A stretch of 64,000 nucleotides of DNA from Selenomonas sp. F0473 (lineage in GTDB: Bacteria; Bacillota; Negativicutes; Selenomonadales; Selenomonadaceae). Both the position numbers and the translations under genes were made by a program. This document shows positions 1 through 7,557 of the stretch, in pieces (position 1 is the first letter of the stretch; every line of letters starts with the position of its first letter). The notes below the pieces were generated by a model. It searched no databases. It was not told the DNA's origin and saw only the letters and a list, made by a program, of their open reading frames with translations. The stretch lies in the NCBI RefSeq assembly GCF_000315545.1, contig NZ_JH992902.1, positions 1,384,470-1,448,469 of the forward strand. The letters run 5' to 3'.

Positions 1-1
1 A

Positions 2-111
2 TTGACTTTTTGCATGTAAATGCTATAATGATTGCAGAAAGATACGGTTGGCAAGTTGTCACCAAACGACAAATCCCCTAGAGAGTGTTGGGGCACTCCT
101 AGGGGCTTTTT
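2..111 (+). ncRNA. candidate small RNA with promoter and terminator
   Basis: A consensus-like promoter (TTGACT at 2-7, 16-base spacer, TATAAT at 24-29) sits only about 45 bases before an intrinsic terminator: stem 75-87 with one bulged A, loop 88-93, 3' arm 94-105, then CTTTTTG. No start codon with a ribosome site lies between, so the transcript from about base 36 to 111 would be a non-coding RNA of about 75 nt. It runs convergently toward the 3' end of the DUF4160/DUF2442 genes and could pair with their 3' UTR. The role is inferred. Confidence 0.45.
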
Positions 112-134
112 GTATGCAATTCACGCGCTAGAGA

Positions 135-434
135 TTATGCAGGACTCGCTTCCTGCACTGGCGCACCCCCGTCGTACAGCGTCTCGGGTGCGATGTCGAT
201 CGTGCCGCCCATCCATGTTACGACGCCATAGTCAATATAGACGGAGTGAAACGTCTCCGGCGTCCTCAGCGGGGCGAAGATGGGCAGCTTAAAAAGCGGC
301 TTACAGTCGAAAATCTTCGTTTCGCCGGTACTGAACCGCACCCACAGGCGAAAGTCGTCGAGCGGACGCACGCCACTGACGCGTAGCGCAGGCTTCTGTT
401 CTCCCGCATAGGCAATGCCGTCGATGATATACAT
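135..434 (-). CDS. DUF2442 domain protein
   Basis: This is a 99-residue cytoplasmic protein starting MYIIDGIAYAGEQ; the start at 434 has GGGAGG upstream. The pattern (LDDFRLWVRFSTGETKIFD near residues 25-43, then LFKLPIFAPLRTPETF and a closing VYIDYGVVTWMGGTIDIAPE) fits the DUF2442 family, which usually occurs beside a DUF4160 protein, as here (13-base gap). Such pairs are often compared with type II toxin-antitoxin modules, but no biochemical role is firmly known to me. Family assignment is from motif recall; function is not assigned. Confidence 0.7.
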   Translation of the reverse strand: MYIIDGIAYAGEQKPALRVSGVRPLDDFRLWVRFSTGETKIFDCKPLFKLPIFAPLRTPETFHSVYIDYGVVTWMGGTIDIAPETLYDGGAPVQEASPA

Positions 435-447
435 AGCTCTGCCTCCC

Positions 448-714
448 TTATCTGAGCGGATCGATTTTGTCGAATGCCAGACCGCGTACCGCATTGTTCC
501 ATGCGGCATATAATTCATCCTCGTGAATGGCGAGCCAGGCTTCAATGAGCCGCAGCTGTTTGACAGGGATGCTGCCGGCAAGGAGTTCGCCATCAATTCC
601 GATGGATGCCTCATATTCATTAAAGTAAACGTGCACATGCGGTTTATGGTGCTGACTGTTATCTTTGAAAATCATCTTTACAACGATGCCAAAAAAGCGG
701 CTTAACTCGGGCAT
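448..714 (-). CDS. DUF4160 domain protein
   Basis: This 88-residue protein carries the DUF4160 signature: an N-terminal PELSRFFGIVVKMIF strand, the HHKPHVHVYFNEYEA segment (residues 22-36), and a C-terminal helix (LIEAWLAIHEDELYAAWNNA). The start at 714 is preceded by AAAGGAG. It is the first gene of a two-gene unit with the DUF2442 gene. The pair behaves in genomes like a small mobile toxin-antitoxin-like module; that role is inference. A TATACT-like box lies just upstream. Confidence 0.72.
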   Translation of the reverse strand: MPELSRFFGIVVKMIFKDNSQHHKPHVHVYFNEYEASIGIDGELLAGSIPVKQLRLIEAWLAIHEDELYAAWNNAVRGLAFDKIDPLR

Positions 715-766
715 ATACTCATCTCCTTTATAATGAGTATAGCATGTTTATGATTACCTGCGCAAT

Positions 767-910
767 TCACCTTTTCAACTGCGCATCGACAAACTGCCGA
801 ATCTCCGCGTCCATTGCTGCGGATTCGGGCAGCTCGGGCAGGAGGATCGTCCGGTTGTGCGACATATGCGGGTAGATGGTAAACTGCACGGGGCCGCCTG
901 CGGCATCCGC
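767..910 (-). pseudogene. C-terminal remnant of an alpha/beta hydrolase
   Basis: The minus strand reads 47 open codons ending at a TGA (767-769) with no start. The translation contains a YPHMSHNRTILLPELPES stretch. It lines up with the C-terminus of the secreted esterase at 56790-57782 (YPGMPHDFALLLPELDES, then an amphipathic FVxxxL/M end), including the catalytic-His region (H after PHMS versus MPHD). The rest of the enzyme is missing, so this is a decayed fragment directly behind the flavodoxin-like gene. Confidence 0.65.
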
Positions 911-913
911 TTA

Positions 914-1510
914 TCAATTACCGTGCAGCACGGCTTGCAGCGCCGTCAGATCGTCCGGATCGGGCGCCGCGCCCATATATTCCATATCATACCGTGTGGC
1001 GATGCGCGACATGATATACGGCAGCTGTTCGATCGTCGTCTCCGAGGGGCCGATGCCCTGCATGAGGAAATAGAGCTTCTTCCCCGCGAGCGCCTTGACG
1101 GGCTTGTCCAGTTCGTAGAGGCGGTCGATGAAGGTCTTGAGTGCGCCGCTCATCGTGTGCCAGTAGACGGGCGTGCCGATGACGATGGTGTCCGCCTGCT
1201 CCATCGCGGCGAGCACGGCGGCGAGCTGATCGTCGTCATAGTGCTGGCCAAGCTGATAGATTTTGTAGTCGTTCAAAAAGAGCGTGTCGTGCGGGATGCC
1301 CGCAAGGAACGATTCGCCCATCTTGTATGTGTTGCCGTCGGGACGGTGGCTCGTGTTGACAAAGAGGATTTTTGTCTTGAGCGCGAGGGGCGCCGCCTGC
1401 GTACTTGCCGTCGGCTGCTGTGTCGGCGCGGCGGCCTGCTGCGCGGCGTTGCAGCCCGCGGCGCTGAGCAGGAACAGCGTCAGCAGGCACAGCGTGAGGA
1501 TCTTTTTCAT
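914..1510 (-). CDS. flavodoxin/NADPH-dependent FMN reductase-like lipoprotein
   Basis: This 198-residue protein begins with a lipoprotein signal (MKKILTLCLLTLFLLSAAGC; lipobox SAAGC, Cys at 20) and an Ala/Gln/Thr/Pro linker. A flavodoxin-like fold follows: ILFVNTSHRPDGNTYKMGES (phosphate loop, about 58-77), IVIGTPVYWHTMSGALKTFIDR (about 120-141) and YFLMQGIGPSE. It probably binds FMN as a membrane-anchored quinone or nitro-type reductase; the substrate is unknown. The start at 1510 has AAAGGAG eight bases upstream, and a TTGACA-17-TACAAT promoter lies at 1583-1555. An uninterrupted G8 tract (1531-1538 on the plus strand) sits in the leader. A similar lipoprotein is encoded at 54739-55371. Confidence 0.75.
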   Translation of the reverse strand: MKKILTLCLLTLFLLSAAGCNAAQQAAAPTQQPTASTQAAPLALKTKILFVNTSHRPDGNTYKMGESFLAGIPHDTLFLNDYKIYQLGQHYDDDQLAAVLAAMEQADTIVIGTPVYWHTMSGALKTFIDRLYELDKPVKALAGKKLYFLMQGIGPSETTIEQLPYIMSRIATRYDMEYMGAAPDPDDLTALQAVLHGN

Positions 1511-1554
1511 GATGCACACTCCTTTCGGGAGGGGGGGGAACAACCGCTGTACTC

Positions 1555-1583
1555 ATTGTACGGCGCGTGCCCCGTGCTGTCAA
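1555..1583 (-). promoter_or_regulatory. sigma-70-type promoter of the flavodoxin-like gene
   Basis: Read on the minus strand, TTGACA (1583-1578) and TACAAT (1560-1555) are separated by 17 bases. The promoter reads into the gene starting at 1510. Confidence 0.7.
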
Positions 1584-1644
1584 TCGTGAAGCGCGGTTCG
1601 GCGCGCATGCGTGCGCGGCTGCCGATGCATTTAATAGAAAAATA

Positions 1645-1675
1645 TTGATTTTTCTATAGAATCCCATGGTATAAT
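1645..1675 (+). promoter_or_regulatory. extended -10 promoter of the ABC exporter operon
   Basis: TGGTATAAT (extended -10, TATAAT at 1670-1675) lies 70 bases before the HlyD-like gene. TTGATT at 1645-1650 is 19 bases upstream, a long spacer, so the TG extension is probably important. Confidence 0.5.
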
Positions 1676-1745
1676 GTTTTTAAATAATTCGGCAATATTG
1701 TACCAAATAACGGCGCATATTTGCTGTCTCGGAAAGGATGACCGC

Positions 1746-2738
1746 ATGAAATTCAAACACGTACGCGTCGTTCTTGTTCTCATCGCGGTGACCGCGCTCT
1801 CCGTGATCGCGTACCGCTCCTACAGCACGCAGACGACGCGGGCGCAGCTCCTCACGGGTACGGTTGAGGCGATGCGCATCGACATCAGCGCGAAGGAGAG
1901 CGGATACATTGAGGAGCTGCTGCTCACGGAGGGCATGGCGGTGCGCTCAGGGGACGTTGCCGCGCGCATTCGGCGCCCCGACCTTGCGGCGGCACGCCTG
2001 CGGGATGAGGCCGCGCTTGCCCACGCGGAGGCGAATCTCGACCGCGCCGTGCACGGCAGCCGGGCAGAAGACATCGCCGCAGCCGCGGCGCGCACGCGGG
2101 CGGCCCGCGCCGCGGCGGACAAGGCGGCGGCGGACTATGAGCGCGGGGCGCAGCTCCTTGCTGTGGGCGCGATCGCGCCGCAGGCATTCGATGCGCTGCG
2201 CGCGGCGAAGGAGACCGCCAAGGCAAATCTGGTCGCGGCGGAGCAGCAGGAGGCGCTGCTCATCCGCGGCAGCCGTCCCGAGGATATCCGCATGGCCGAG
2301 GAGGATGTGAAGCGCCAACAGGCGATCCTCGCGATCGACGACGCTGCCGTCGGCGATCTCACGGTCAGCGTCCCCGCGGACGGCGTCGTCCTGACGAAGA
2401 ACTACGAGCCGGGTGAGTACGTCCGCGCGGGCGCGGCGATCGCGACCATCATCGACCCGCGGGACGTCTGGGTGAAGGTCTATGTGACGACCGACGTCCT
2501 CGGCGATCTGCGCATCGGCGACGCGGCGCTCGTCTACATCGACGGCCGCACGGCGCCGCTCGACGGGACGATCACGGAGATCAGCGACGCGGCCGAGTAC
2601 ACGCTGCGCCAGAGCATCACGAAGGACGAGCGCGCGCACCTCGTCTTTGCCGTCAAGGTCGCGGTCCAGAACGAGGACGGCGCGCTGAAGCCGGGCATGC
2701 CCGCCGATGTGGACCTGGAGTGGCACCATGCAAAATGA
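1746..2738 (+). CDS. HlyD-type membrane fusion protein of an ABC exporter
   Basis: A 330-residue periplasmic adaptor with an N-terminal signal anchor (about 7-22), a biotinyl-lipoyl half (GTVEAMRIDISAKESGYIEE ... GMAVRSGD), a long Ala/Arg-rich coiled-coil hairpin (about 75-190), the second lipoyl half (VSVPADGVVLTKNYEPGEYV) and a beta-barrel (VWVKVYVTTDVLGDLRIGD). It should bridge an inner-membrane exporter to the envelope exterior, consistent with a diderm cell. The start at 1746 has GGAAAGGATG upstream. It overlaps the ATPase gene by 11 bases. The layout resembles YbhG of the E. coli YbhGFSR exporter, but with a single permease. Confidence 0.85.
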   Translation: MKFKHVRVVLVLIAVTALSVIAYRSYSTQTTRAQLLTGTVEAMRIDISAKESGYIEELLLTEGMAVRSGDVAARIRRPDLAAARLRDEAALAHAEANLDRAVHGSRAEDIAAAAARTRAARAAADKAAADYERGAQLLAVGAIAPQAFDALRAAKETAKANLVAAEQQEALLIRGSRPEDIRMAEEDVKRQQAILAIDDAAVGDLTVSVPADGVVLTKNYEPGEYVRAGAAIATIIDPRDVWVKVYVTTDVLGDLRIGDAALVYIDGRTAPLDGTITEISDAAEYTLRQSITKDERAHLVFAVKVAVQNEDGALKPGMPADVDLEWHHAK

Positions 2739-3642
2739 AACGTCCGCCGTCCCCGTCATCGAGACGCATGACCTCACGCGCGTATTCGGCAGCTATACGG
2801 CCGTCGACGGGCTGAACCTCACCGTGCGGCGCGCTTCGATCTTCGGCTTCATCGGCGCGAACGGCTCGGGCAAATCCACCGCGATCCGCATGATCTGCGG
2901 CCTGCTCCCGCCGACGCGCGGCACCGCGCTCGTCCTCGGCTGCGACACCGCCGCGCACCCCGAACGGGTCAAGCAGTCGATCGGCTATATGTCGCAACGC
3001 TTTAGCCTATACGAGAACCTTACGGTGTGGGAGAATATGATGTTCTACGGCGGGCTCTACGGCCTCGCAAAAGAGGAGCGCCGCCGCCGCTGCGCAGACG
3101 TGCTCGCGCAGATGCAGCTCGTCGAAAAGCGGGACGTCCTCGCAGGCGGTCTCTCGGGCGGACAGAAGCAGCGCCTCGCGCTCGGCTGCGCGATCCTGCA
3201 CCGTCCGGCGCTCCTCGTCCTCGACGAGCCGACGTCCGCCGTCGATCCGACGTCCCGGCGGCTCTTTTGGAACCTGCTCTCGGAGATGGCGGGCGGCGGG
3301 GGCACGACCATCTTCGTCACGACGCATTTCATGGACGAGGCGGAGCACTGCGATGAGATCGCCTTTTTGCAGGCGGGGCGCAAGATTGCCGCGGGTTCGC
3401 CTGCCGCGCTGAAGGCCGAGCTGCCCGCGCGCCTGTTTGTCCTGCCCTATGAGAGTGCGGAGGCGGCGGAGGCGGCGCTGCGCGCGGCGTATGCGCCGTT
3501 TGACGAGGTCTATGTGTTCGGGCGGCAGGTGCGCGCGCTCATCCCGCGGGACGCAGAGCTGCCGCCGGAGGTCCGGGCGCAGCCCGCAGCGCTCTCGATG
3601 GAGGACGTCTTCATCTATTACGACAGACAGCAGAGGGGGTGA
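2728..3642 (+). CDS. ABC transporter ATP-binding protein
   Basis: A 304-residue ATPase with Walker A GANGSGKS (about 45-52), Q-loop MSQRFSLYENLTV, signature LSGGQKQRLALG, Walker B LLVLDEPTSAVDP and H-loop VTTHFMDEAEHC. These are all canonical residues, so it should be active. The C-terminal 70 residues match the extension of drug/ABC-2 type ATPases. The start at 2728 lies inside the end of the adaptor gene, with GGAG upstream, so the two are translationally coupled. It powers the permease encoded four bases downstream. Confidence 0.88.
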   Translation: MQNETSAVPVIETHDLTRVFGSYTAVDGLNLTVRRASIFGFIGANGSGKSTAIRMICGLLPPTRGTALVLGCDTAAHPERVKQSIGYMSQRFSLYENLTVWENMMFYGGLYGLAKEERRRRCADVLAQMQLVEKRDVLAGGLSGGQKQRLALGCAILHRPALLVLDEPTSAVDPTSRRLFWNLLSEMAGGGGTTIFVTTHFMDEAEHCDEIAFLQAGRKIAAGSPAALKAELPARLFVLPYESAEAAEAALRAAYAPFDEVYVFGRQVRALIPRDAELPPEVRAQPAALSMEDVFIYYDRQQRG

Positions 3643-3646
3643 GGAG

Positions 3647-4753
3647 ATGACGCGCATTGCGGCGCTCCTGCGCAAGGAGCTCATTCAGATGCGGCGCGAC
3701 CCCATGACGATCGGGGTGACCTTTCTCCTGCCGCTCGTCTATCTCATCGTCTTCGGGACGGCGATCAGCACGGATGTGAAGCATCAGTCGACCGTCGTGT
3801 TCGACCAGTCGCGGAGCGAGGAGAGCCGCAGTTTCCTCGCGGCCATGACGGCGAGCGGGTATTTTGACCTGCGTTATATCGTCTACAGCTATGAGGAGCT
3901 CGATGCGCGGATCGAGAGCGGGGACGCGCGCATCGGCATCGTCTTCCCGCCCGATCTCACCGCGGAGGCGAACCGGGGGCGGACGGTGCCGATCCAGGCG
4001 ATCGTGGATGCCTCCGACTCCATCGGCTCGACCGCCGCGATCGCTGCGCTCACGGGGCTCGGCATACATGTCCGGCCTGCTGCCGCACGCGGCGCGCCGG
4101 CGGCCGCGCCCGCCTACGACGTGCGCATCCGCGCGTGGTACAACCCGGATGCCGTCACCGCCTACTACATGCTGCCCGCGCTCATGGGCATCATCCTCAG
4201 CCTCACGATGGTGCTCATGACCTCGATGGCAATCGTGCGCGAGCGTGAGACAGGCACGCTGGAGCAGCTCCTTGTCACGCCGCTGCATGTATGGGAACTG
4301 CTCATTGGCAAGATACTGCCGTACATCGCCCTCGGCTATATCCAGGCGACCGTCTCGATCATCGTCGCGCTCGCCGTGTTCGGCGTGCCGCTGCGCGGGA
4401 GCATTCCGCTCCTCTACGCGCTCACGACCCTGTTCCTCCTCGCCTCGCTCACGATGGGCCTCATGATCTCCTCGCTCGCGCGCAATCAGCTGCAGGCCGG
4501 GCTCCTCAGTCTCGCGACACTCCTGCCCGCCGTCCTCCTCTCGGGATTCATGTTTCCGCGCGATGCGATGCCGACCGTTTTTCAATACATCAGTCTCGCC
4601 ATCCCCATGACCCACTACATCGAGATCCAGCGCATGATCTTCCTCAAGGGCGGCGGCATCGCCGCGCTCTGGCACCAGACCCTCTTCCTCGCGGGCTTTA
4701 CCCTCCTTTTCTTCGGCGTCGCCCTACGGGGGTTCAAGCGCTCCGTTGAGTGA
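3647..4753 (+). CDS. ABC-2 type permease
   Basis: A 368-residue inner-membrane protein. One N-terminal TM (about 20-40) is followed by a large extracytoplasmic domain (residues about 45-175) and five more TM segments from about 175 onward. The ABC-2 motif region MAIVRERETGTLEQLLVTPLH (around 200-220) is clear. It starts at 3647 with GAGG before it, four bases after the ATPase stop. With the adaptor it forms a multidrug or unknown-substrate exporter; the substrate cannot be read from sequence. Confidence 0.87.
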   Translation: MTRIAALLRKELIQMRRDPMTIGVTFLLPLVYLIVFGTAISTDVKHQSTVVFDQSRSEESRSFLAAMTASGYFDLRYIVYSYEELDARIESGDARIGIVFPPDLTAEANRGRTVPIQAIVDASDSIGSTAAIAALTGLGIHVRPAAARGAPAAAPAYDVRIRAWYNPDAVTAYYMLPALMGIILSLTMVLMTSMAIVRERETGTLEQLLVTPLHVWELLIGKILPYIALGYIQATVSIIVALAVFGVPLRGSIPLLYALTTLFLLASLTMGLMISSLARNQLQAGLLSLATLLPAVLLSGFMFPRDAMPTVFQYISLAIPMTHYIEIQRMIFLKGGGIAALWHQTLFLAGFTLLFFGVALRGFKRSVE

Positions 4754-4780
4754 GGGGATATAGGCTTCTCCTTAACTTCG

Positions 4781-4809
4781 TTGCTCGAAAATATGTTTTG
4801 TGGTAGAAT
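4781..4809 (+). promoter_or_regulatory. promoter of the restriction-modification island
   Basis: TTGCTC (4781-4786), 17 bases, TAGAAT (4804-4809) with a TGG extension just before the -10. It lies 50 bases upstream of the methylase start. Confidence 0.6.
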
Positions 4810-4859
4810 AAATACGTCCCGCGACTGGGCATTATAAAACGAACGATTGAAGGTGCGGT

Positions 4860-5888
4860 ATGTATAAGGCGATCGATCTTTTTGCCGGAATCGGCGGAAT
4901 ACGATTGGGTTTTGATCAGGCCTTTGAAAAAGATATCGATACGGTATTTGTCAGCGAATGGGATGAAAAGGCGCAAATCACCTACCGAGAAAATTTTCAC
5001 GATCCGTTTCCGATACGCGGCGATTTAACGAAAATACGAGAAGCAGATATCCCCGCGCACGATATTTTATTGGCGGGGTTTCCGTGTCAGGCGTTTTCGC
5101 TCGCGGGGAAAAGGCGGGGGTTCGAAGATACGCGAGGGACGCTTTTTTTCGATGTCGAACGCATTGCGCGCTTTCATCGTCCGCGCGTTATTTTTTGCGA
5201 AAACGTAAAGAATCTCGTGAACCACGATCGCGGGCGTACGTTTCGCGTCATTCGGAGTATTTTTGAAAAACTCGGCTATCGTATTTTTTACAAAGTTCTT
5301 AACAGCAAGGACTTCGGGGTTCCGCAACATCGCGAGCGTATCTATATCGTCGCGTTCCGAGACGACGCGGATGCGATCGATTTTTCATTTCCGGAAGCCG
5401 CGGGCACGCCCGCTTGTATCGAGGATATTATGGAATCGCGGGAAGTTTCTCCGAAATATTACTTATCGGATCAATATCTGCAGTCGTTGATTCGACATAA
5501 AAAACGTCACGAAGCGAAGGGACACGGATTCGGTTTCGAGATCAGGGCGCTTGACGATGTGGCGGGCGCGCTCGTTTGCGGCGGCATGGGGCGCGAGAGG
5601 AATCTCATCGTCGATACGCGCCTTACCGATTTTAAACCCGTCACACATATTAAGGGACATATCAACCGCGATTTTATACGCAAAATGACGCCGCGAGAAT
5701 GGGCGCGCCTGCAGGGCTTTCCCGATAGTTACCGCCTGTCGGTCGCCGACACCCATCTCTATCGGCAGTTCGGGAATTCCGTCACCGTCCCCGTGATTCG
5801 GGCGATTGCGGAGATGATTTATGAAAACCTCCGGAAATCGGAATCGGCGCGTCCGGAGATTTGTAAAAAGGATACGATCGCATGTTGA
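4860..5888 (+). CDS. DNA (cytosine-5) methyltransferase, HpaII-like
   Basis: This 342-residue C5 methylase has all core motifs: I DLFAGIGGIRLG, IV GFPCQAFSLAG (catalytic Cys in PCQ), VI ENVKNL, VIII QHRERIYIVAF, and the C-terminal QFGNSVTVPV. The target-recognition region contains GGMGRERNLIVD, which I associate with CCGG-specific enzymes, and the next gene is an HpaII-like nuclease, so methylation of CCGG is predicted. The gene and its two partners use more A/T-ending codons than their neighbours, a sign of transfer. The start has a weak ribosome site (AAGGTGCGGT). Confidence 0.85.
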   Translation: MYKAIDLFAGIGGIRLGFDQAFEKDIDTVFVSEWDEKAQITYRENFHDPFPIRGDLTKIREADIPAHDILLAGFPCQAFSLAGKRRGFEDTRGTLFFDVERIARFHRPRVIFCENVKNLVNHDRGRTFRVIRSIFEKLGYRIFYKVLNSKDFGVPQHRERIYIVAFRDDADAIDFSFPEAAGTPACIEDIMESREVSPKYYLSDQYLQSLIRHKKRHEAKGHGFGFEIRALDDVAGALVCGGMGRERNLIVDTRLTDFKPVTHIKGHINRDFIRKMTPREWARLQGFPDSYRLSVADTHLYRQFGNSVTVPVIRAIAEMIYENLRKSESARPEICKKDTIAC

Positions 5889-6964
5889 CCGGAAATAAAG
5901 GCGAATGGTCTGAGCTTTACGTGTTTCTAAAACTTCTCTCGGAAGGGAAACTATACGCCGCCGACGAAGCATTTAATAAGTCGGATTTGTTTTTCCCCGT
6001 CCTGAGCGTGCTGCGGAAAGAGACGGAAGAGAAGCGGGCGGAGTATAAAACGGGAGAGTTTGTAAAAATCTATATCAACGATGAAAATGTCGGCGAGATA
6101 GACGCGCGAGATATCGAGCGCGAGGCGCGATATTTATTGGACGAGCTACGCGGCGCGACGCGCGGAAGCAGTCTGGCGTTCGAGCGGACGGAAGCGTTTG
6201 CGCGAAGAATGTTCGTATTTCGATTGGCGGAGCCGCCGGCGAATAAATCCGATATCGTCGTTCACCTGCTGGACGTTCATACGGGATATCGTCCGATCGT
6301 CGGGTTTAGTATCAAATCGGAATTAGGAGACAGCCCGACGCTGTTAAACGCCGGGAAAACGACGAATTTTATTTATAGAGTTTCGGACGCGGCGATCTTG
6401 TCGCTCGCGGAGGAACAATCAAATTACGGCCGCGCGGGCGAAAAGCGACGCGCGGAGCTCCGCGAAAAAATAGCGAATCTCATACGAGAGGGACGCGTGT
6501 TTTCTTACTTCGGCATGGAGAAAAAAGTTTTTCGCGATAACCTTTTACTGATTGACAGCAATATGGATCGCATAATTGCCGAGACGCTCCTCTATTATTA
6601 TCGGGACGGGATATCGTTGTGTTCCGATATGGTCAAGCGTCTGGAGCTAGAGGATCCCTTATCCTTCGGGAATATCCATGCCTATGCTTATAAGTTCAAA
6701 AAACTACTTTCCGCCGTAGCGCTCGGCATGAGGCCCGCGACCGTTTGGAACGGGGAGGACGAGGCGACGGGCGGTTATATCGTCGTGACCCGAGAGGGCG
6801 AAGTCGTCGCGTACCATCTGTACAATCGCAATTATTTTGAGAATTACCTGCTCGCGCATACGCGATACGAAACCGCCTCCACCGGGCGGCATGGATTCGG
6901 CGATTTATATGAAGAAGACGGGGATTCTTACATGAAGTTGAATTTGCAGATTCGGTTCGTTTAA
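5882..6964 (+). CDS. HpaII-family type II restriction endonuclease
   Basis: This 360-residue protein overlaps the methylase by 7 bases. The opening GNKGEWSELYVFLKLLSEGK and the core SDIVVHLLDVHTGYRP-IVGFSIKSELGDSPTLLNAG match the HpaII restriction endonuclease family as I recall it (HpaII is about 358 residues). The Asp and the SIKSE strand look like a PD-(D/E)xK-type metal site. Predicted action: double-strand cleavage at unmethylated CCGG. The gene is full length and uninterrupted. Confidence 0.75.
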   Translation: MLTGNKGEWSELYVFLKLLSEGKLYAADEAFNKSDLFFPVLSVLRKETEEKRAEYKTGEFVKIYINDENVGEIDARDIEREARYLLDELRGATRGSSLAFERTEAFARRMFVFRLAEPPANKSDIVVHLLDVHTGYRPIVGFSIKSELGDSPTLLNAGKTTNFIYRVSDAAILSLAEEQSNYGRAGEKRRAELREKIANLIREGRVFSYFGMEKKVFRDNLLLIDSNMDRIIAETLLYYYRDGISLCSDMVKRLELEDPLSFGNIHAYAYKFKKLLSAVALGMRPATVWNGEDEATGGYIVVTREGEVVAYHLYNRNYFENYLLAHTRYETASTGRHGFGDLYEEDGDSYMKLNLQIRFV

Positions 6965-6989
6965 CATAGAGCATGCGACGGTTACCGGT

Positions 6990-7436
6990 ATGGATATATT
7001 TAGCGCGAAAAAACGCTCCGCGATTATGCGGAATATTAAATCCAAGAAAAATAAATCGACGGAATTACGATTGATCGAGATATTTCGTCGCTACGGCATT
7101 AAAGGATGGAGGCGGAACTACTCCGTTAAGGGGCGTCCGGATTTCGTCTTTTTATCGTTTAAGATCGCCGTTTTTGTGGACGGCTGTTTTTGGCACGGGC
7201 ACGATTGCAGGAACACCCGGCCGGCAGATCATCGAGATTATTGGGAAAAGAAGCGCGAGGCTAATCGACGGCGCGACGCGGAAGTCACGGCGCTGTTTGA
7301 AAATCGAGGATGGCAAGTGATTCGCATTTGGGAGTGCGAGTTAAAAAAGAAAAATGAAGATCGCTTGAAAGAAAAAATAGCGGGTCTTTTACCGACGAGC
7401 TTAAATTCAAACGTTCCGGCGGACGAGAATATGTGA
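6990..7436 (+). CDS. vsr: very short patch repair endonuclease
   Basis: A 148-residue Vsr-family mismatch nuclease. Visible features are the N-terminal MRNIKSKKNKSTELRL, PDFVFLSFKIAVFVDGCFWHG (catalytic Asp and His region), and the C-terminal GWQVIRIWECEL. Vsr nicks T:G mismatches that arise when 5-methylcytosine deaminates. Its place directly behind a C5 methylase fits repair at that enzyme's sites. The third gene of the island, 25 bases after the nuclease. Confidence 0.9.
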   Translation: MDIFSAKKRSAIMRNIKSKKNKSTELRLIEIFRRYGIKGWRRNYSVKGRPDFVFLSFKIAVFVDGCFWHGHDCRNTRPADHRDYWEKKREANRRRDAEVTALFENRGWQVIRIWECELKKKNEDRLKEKIAGLLPTSLNSNVPADENM

Positions 7437-7451
7437 TTAAATATACAAGAT

Positions 7452-7490
7452 AGAGCCGGCGCACTTATTCGGCGCGCCGGCTCTGCCTTT
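7452..7490. terminator. bidirectional hairpin between vsr and the aldolase gene
   Basis: An 11-bp perfect stem (7452-7462 with 7474-7484, AGAGCCGGCGC arm) with an 11-base loop. The T tract is weak. It lies between convergent genes. Confidence 0.55.
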
Positions 7491-7557
7491 GTATCCGGGT
7501 AAAATTTGGAGAGGCGTGCGAGCGTATGCGCAGTCGTGTTTCCGCATGTTTTGGTAT

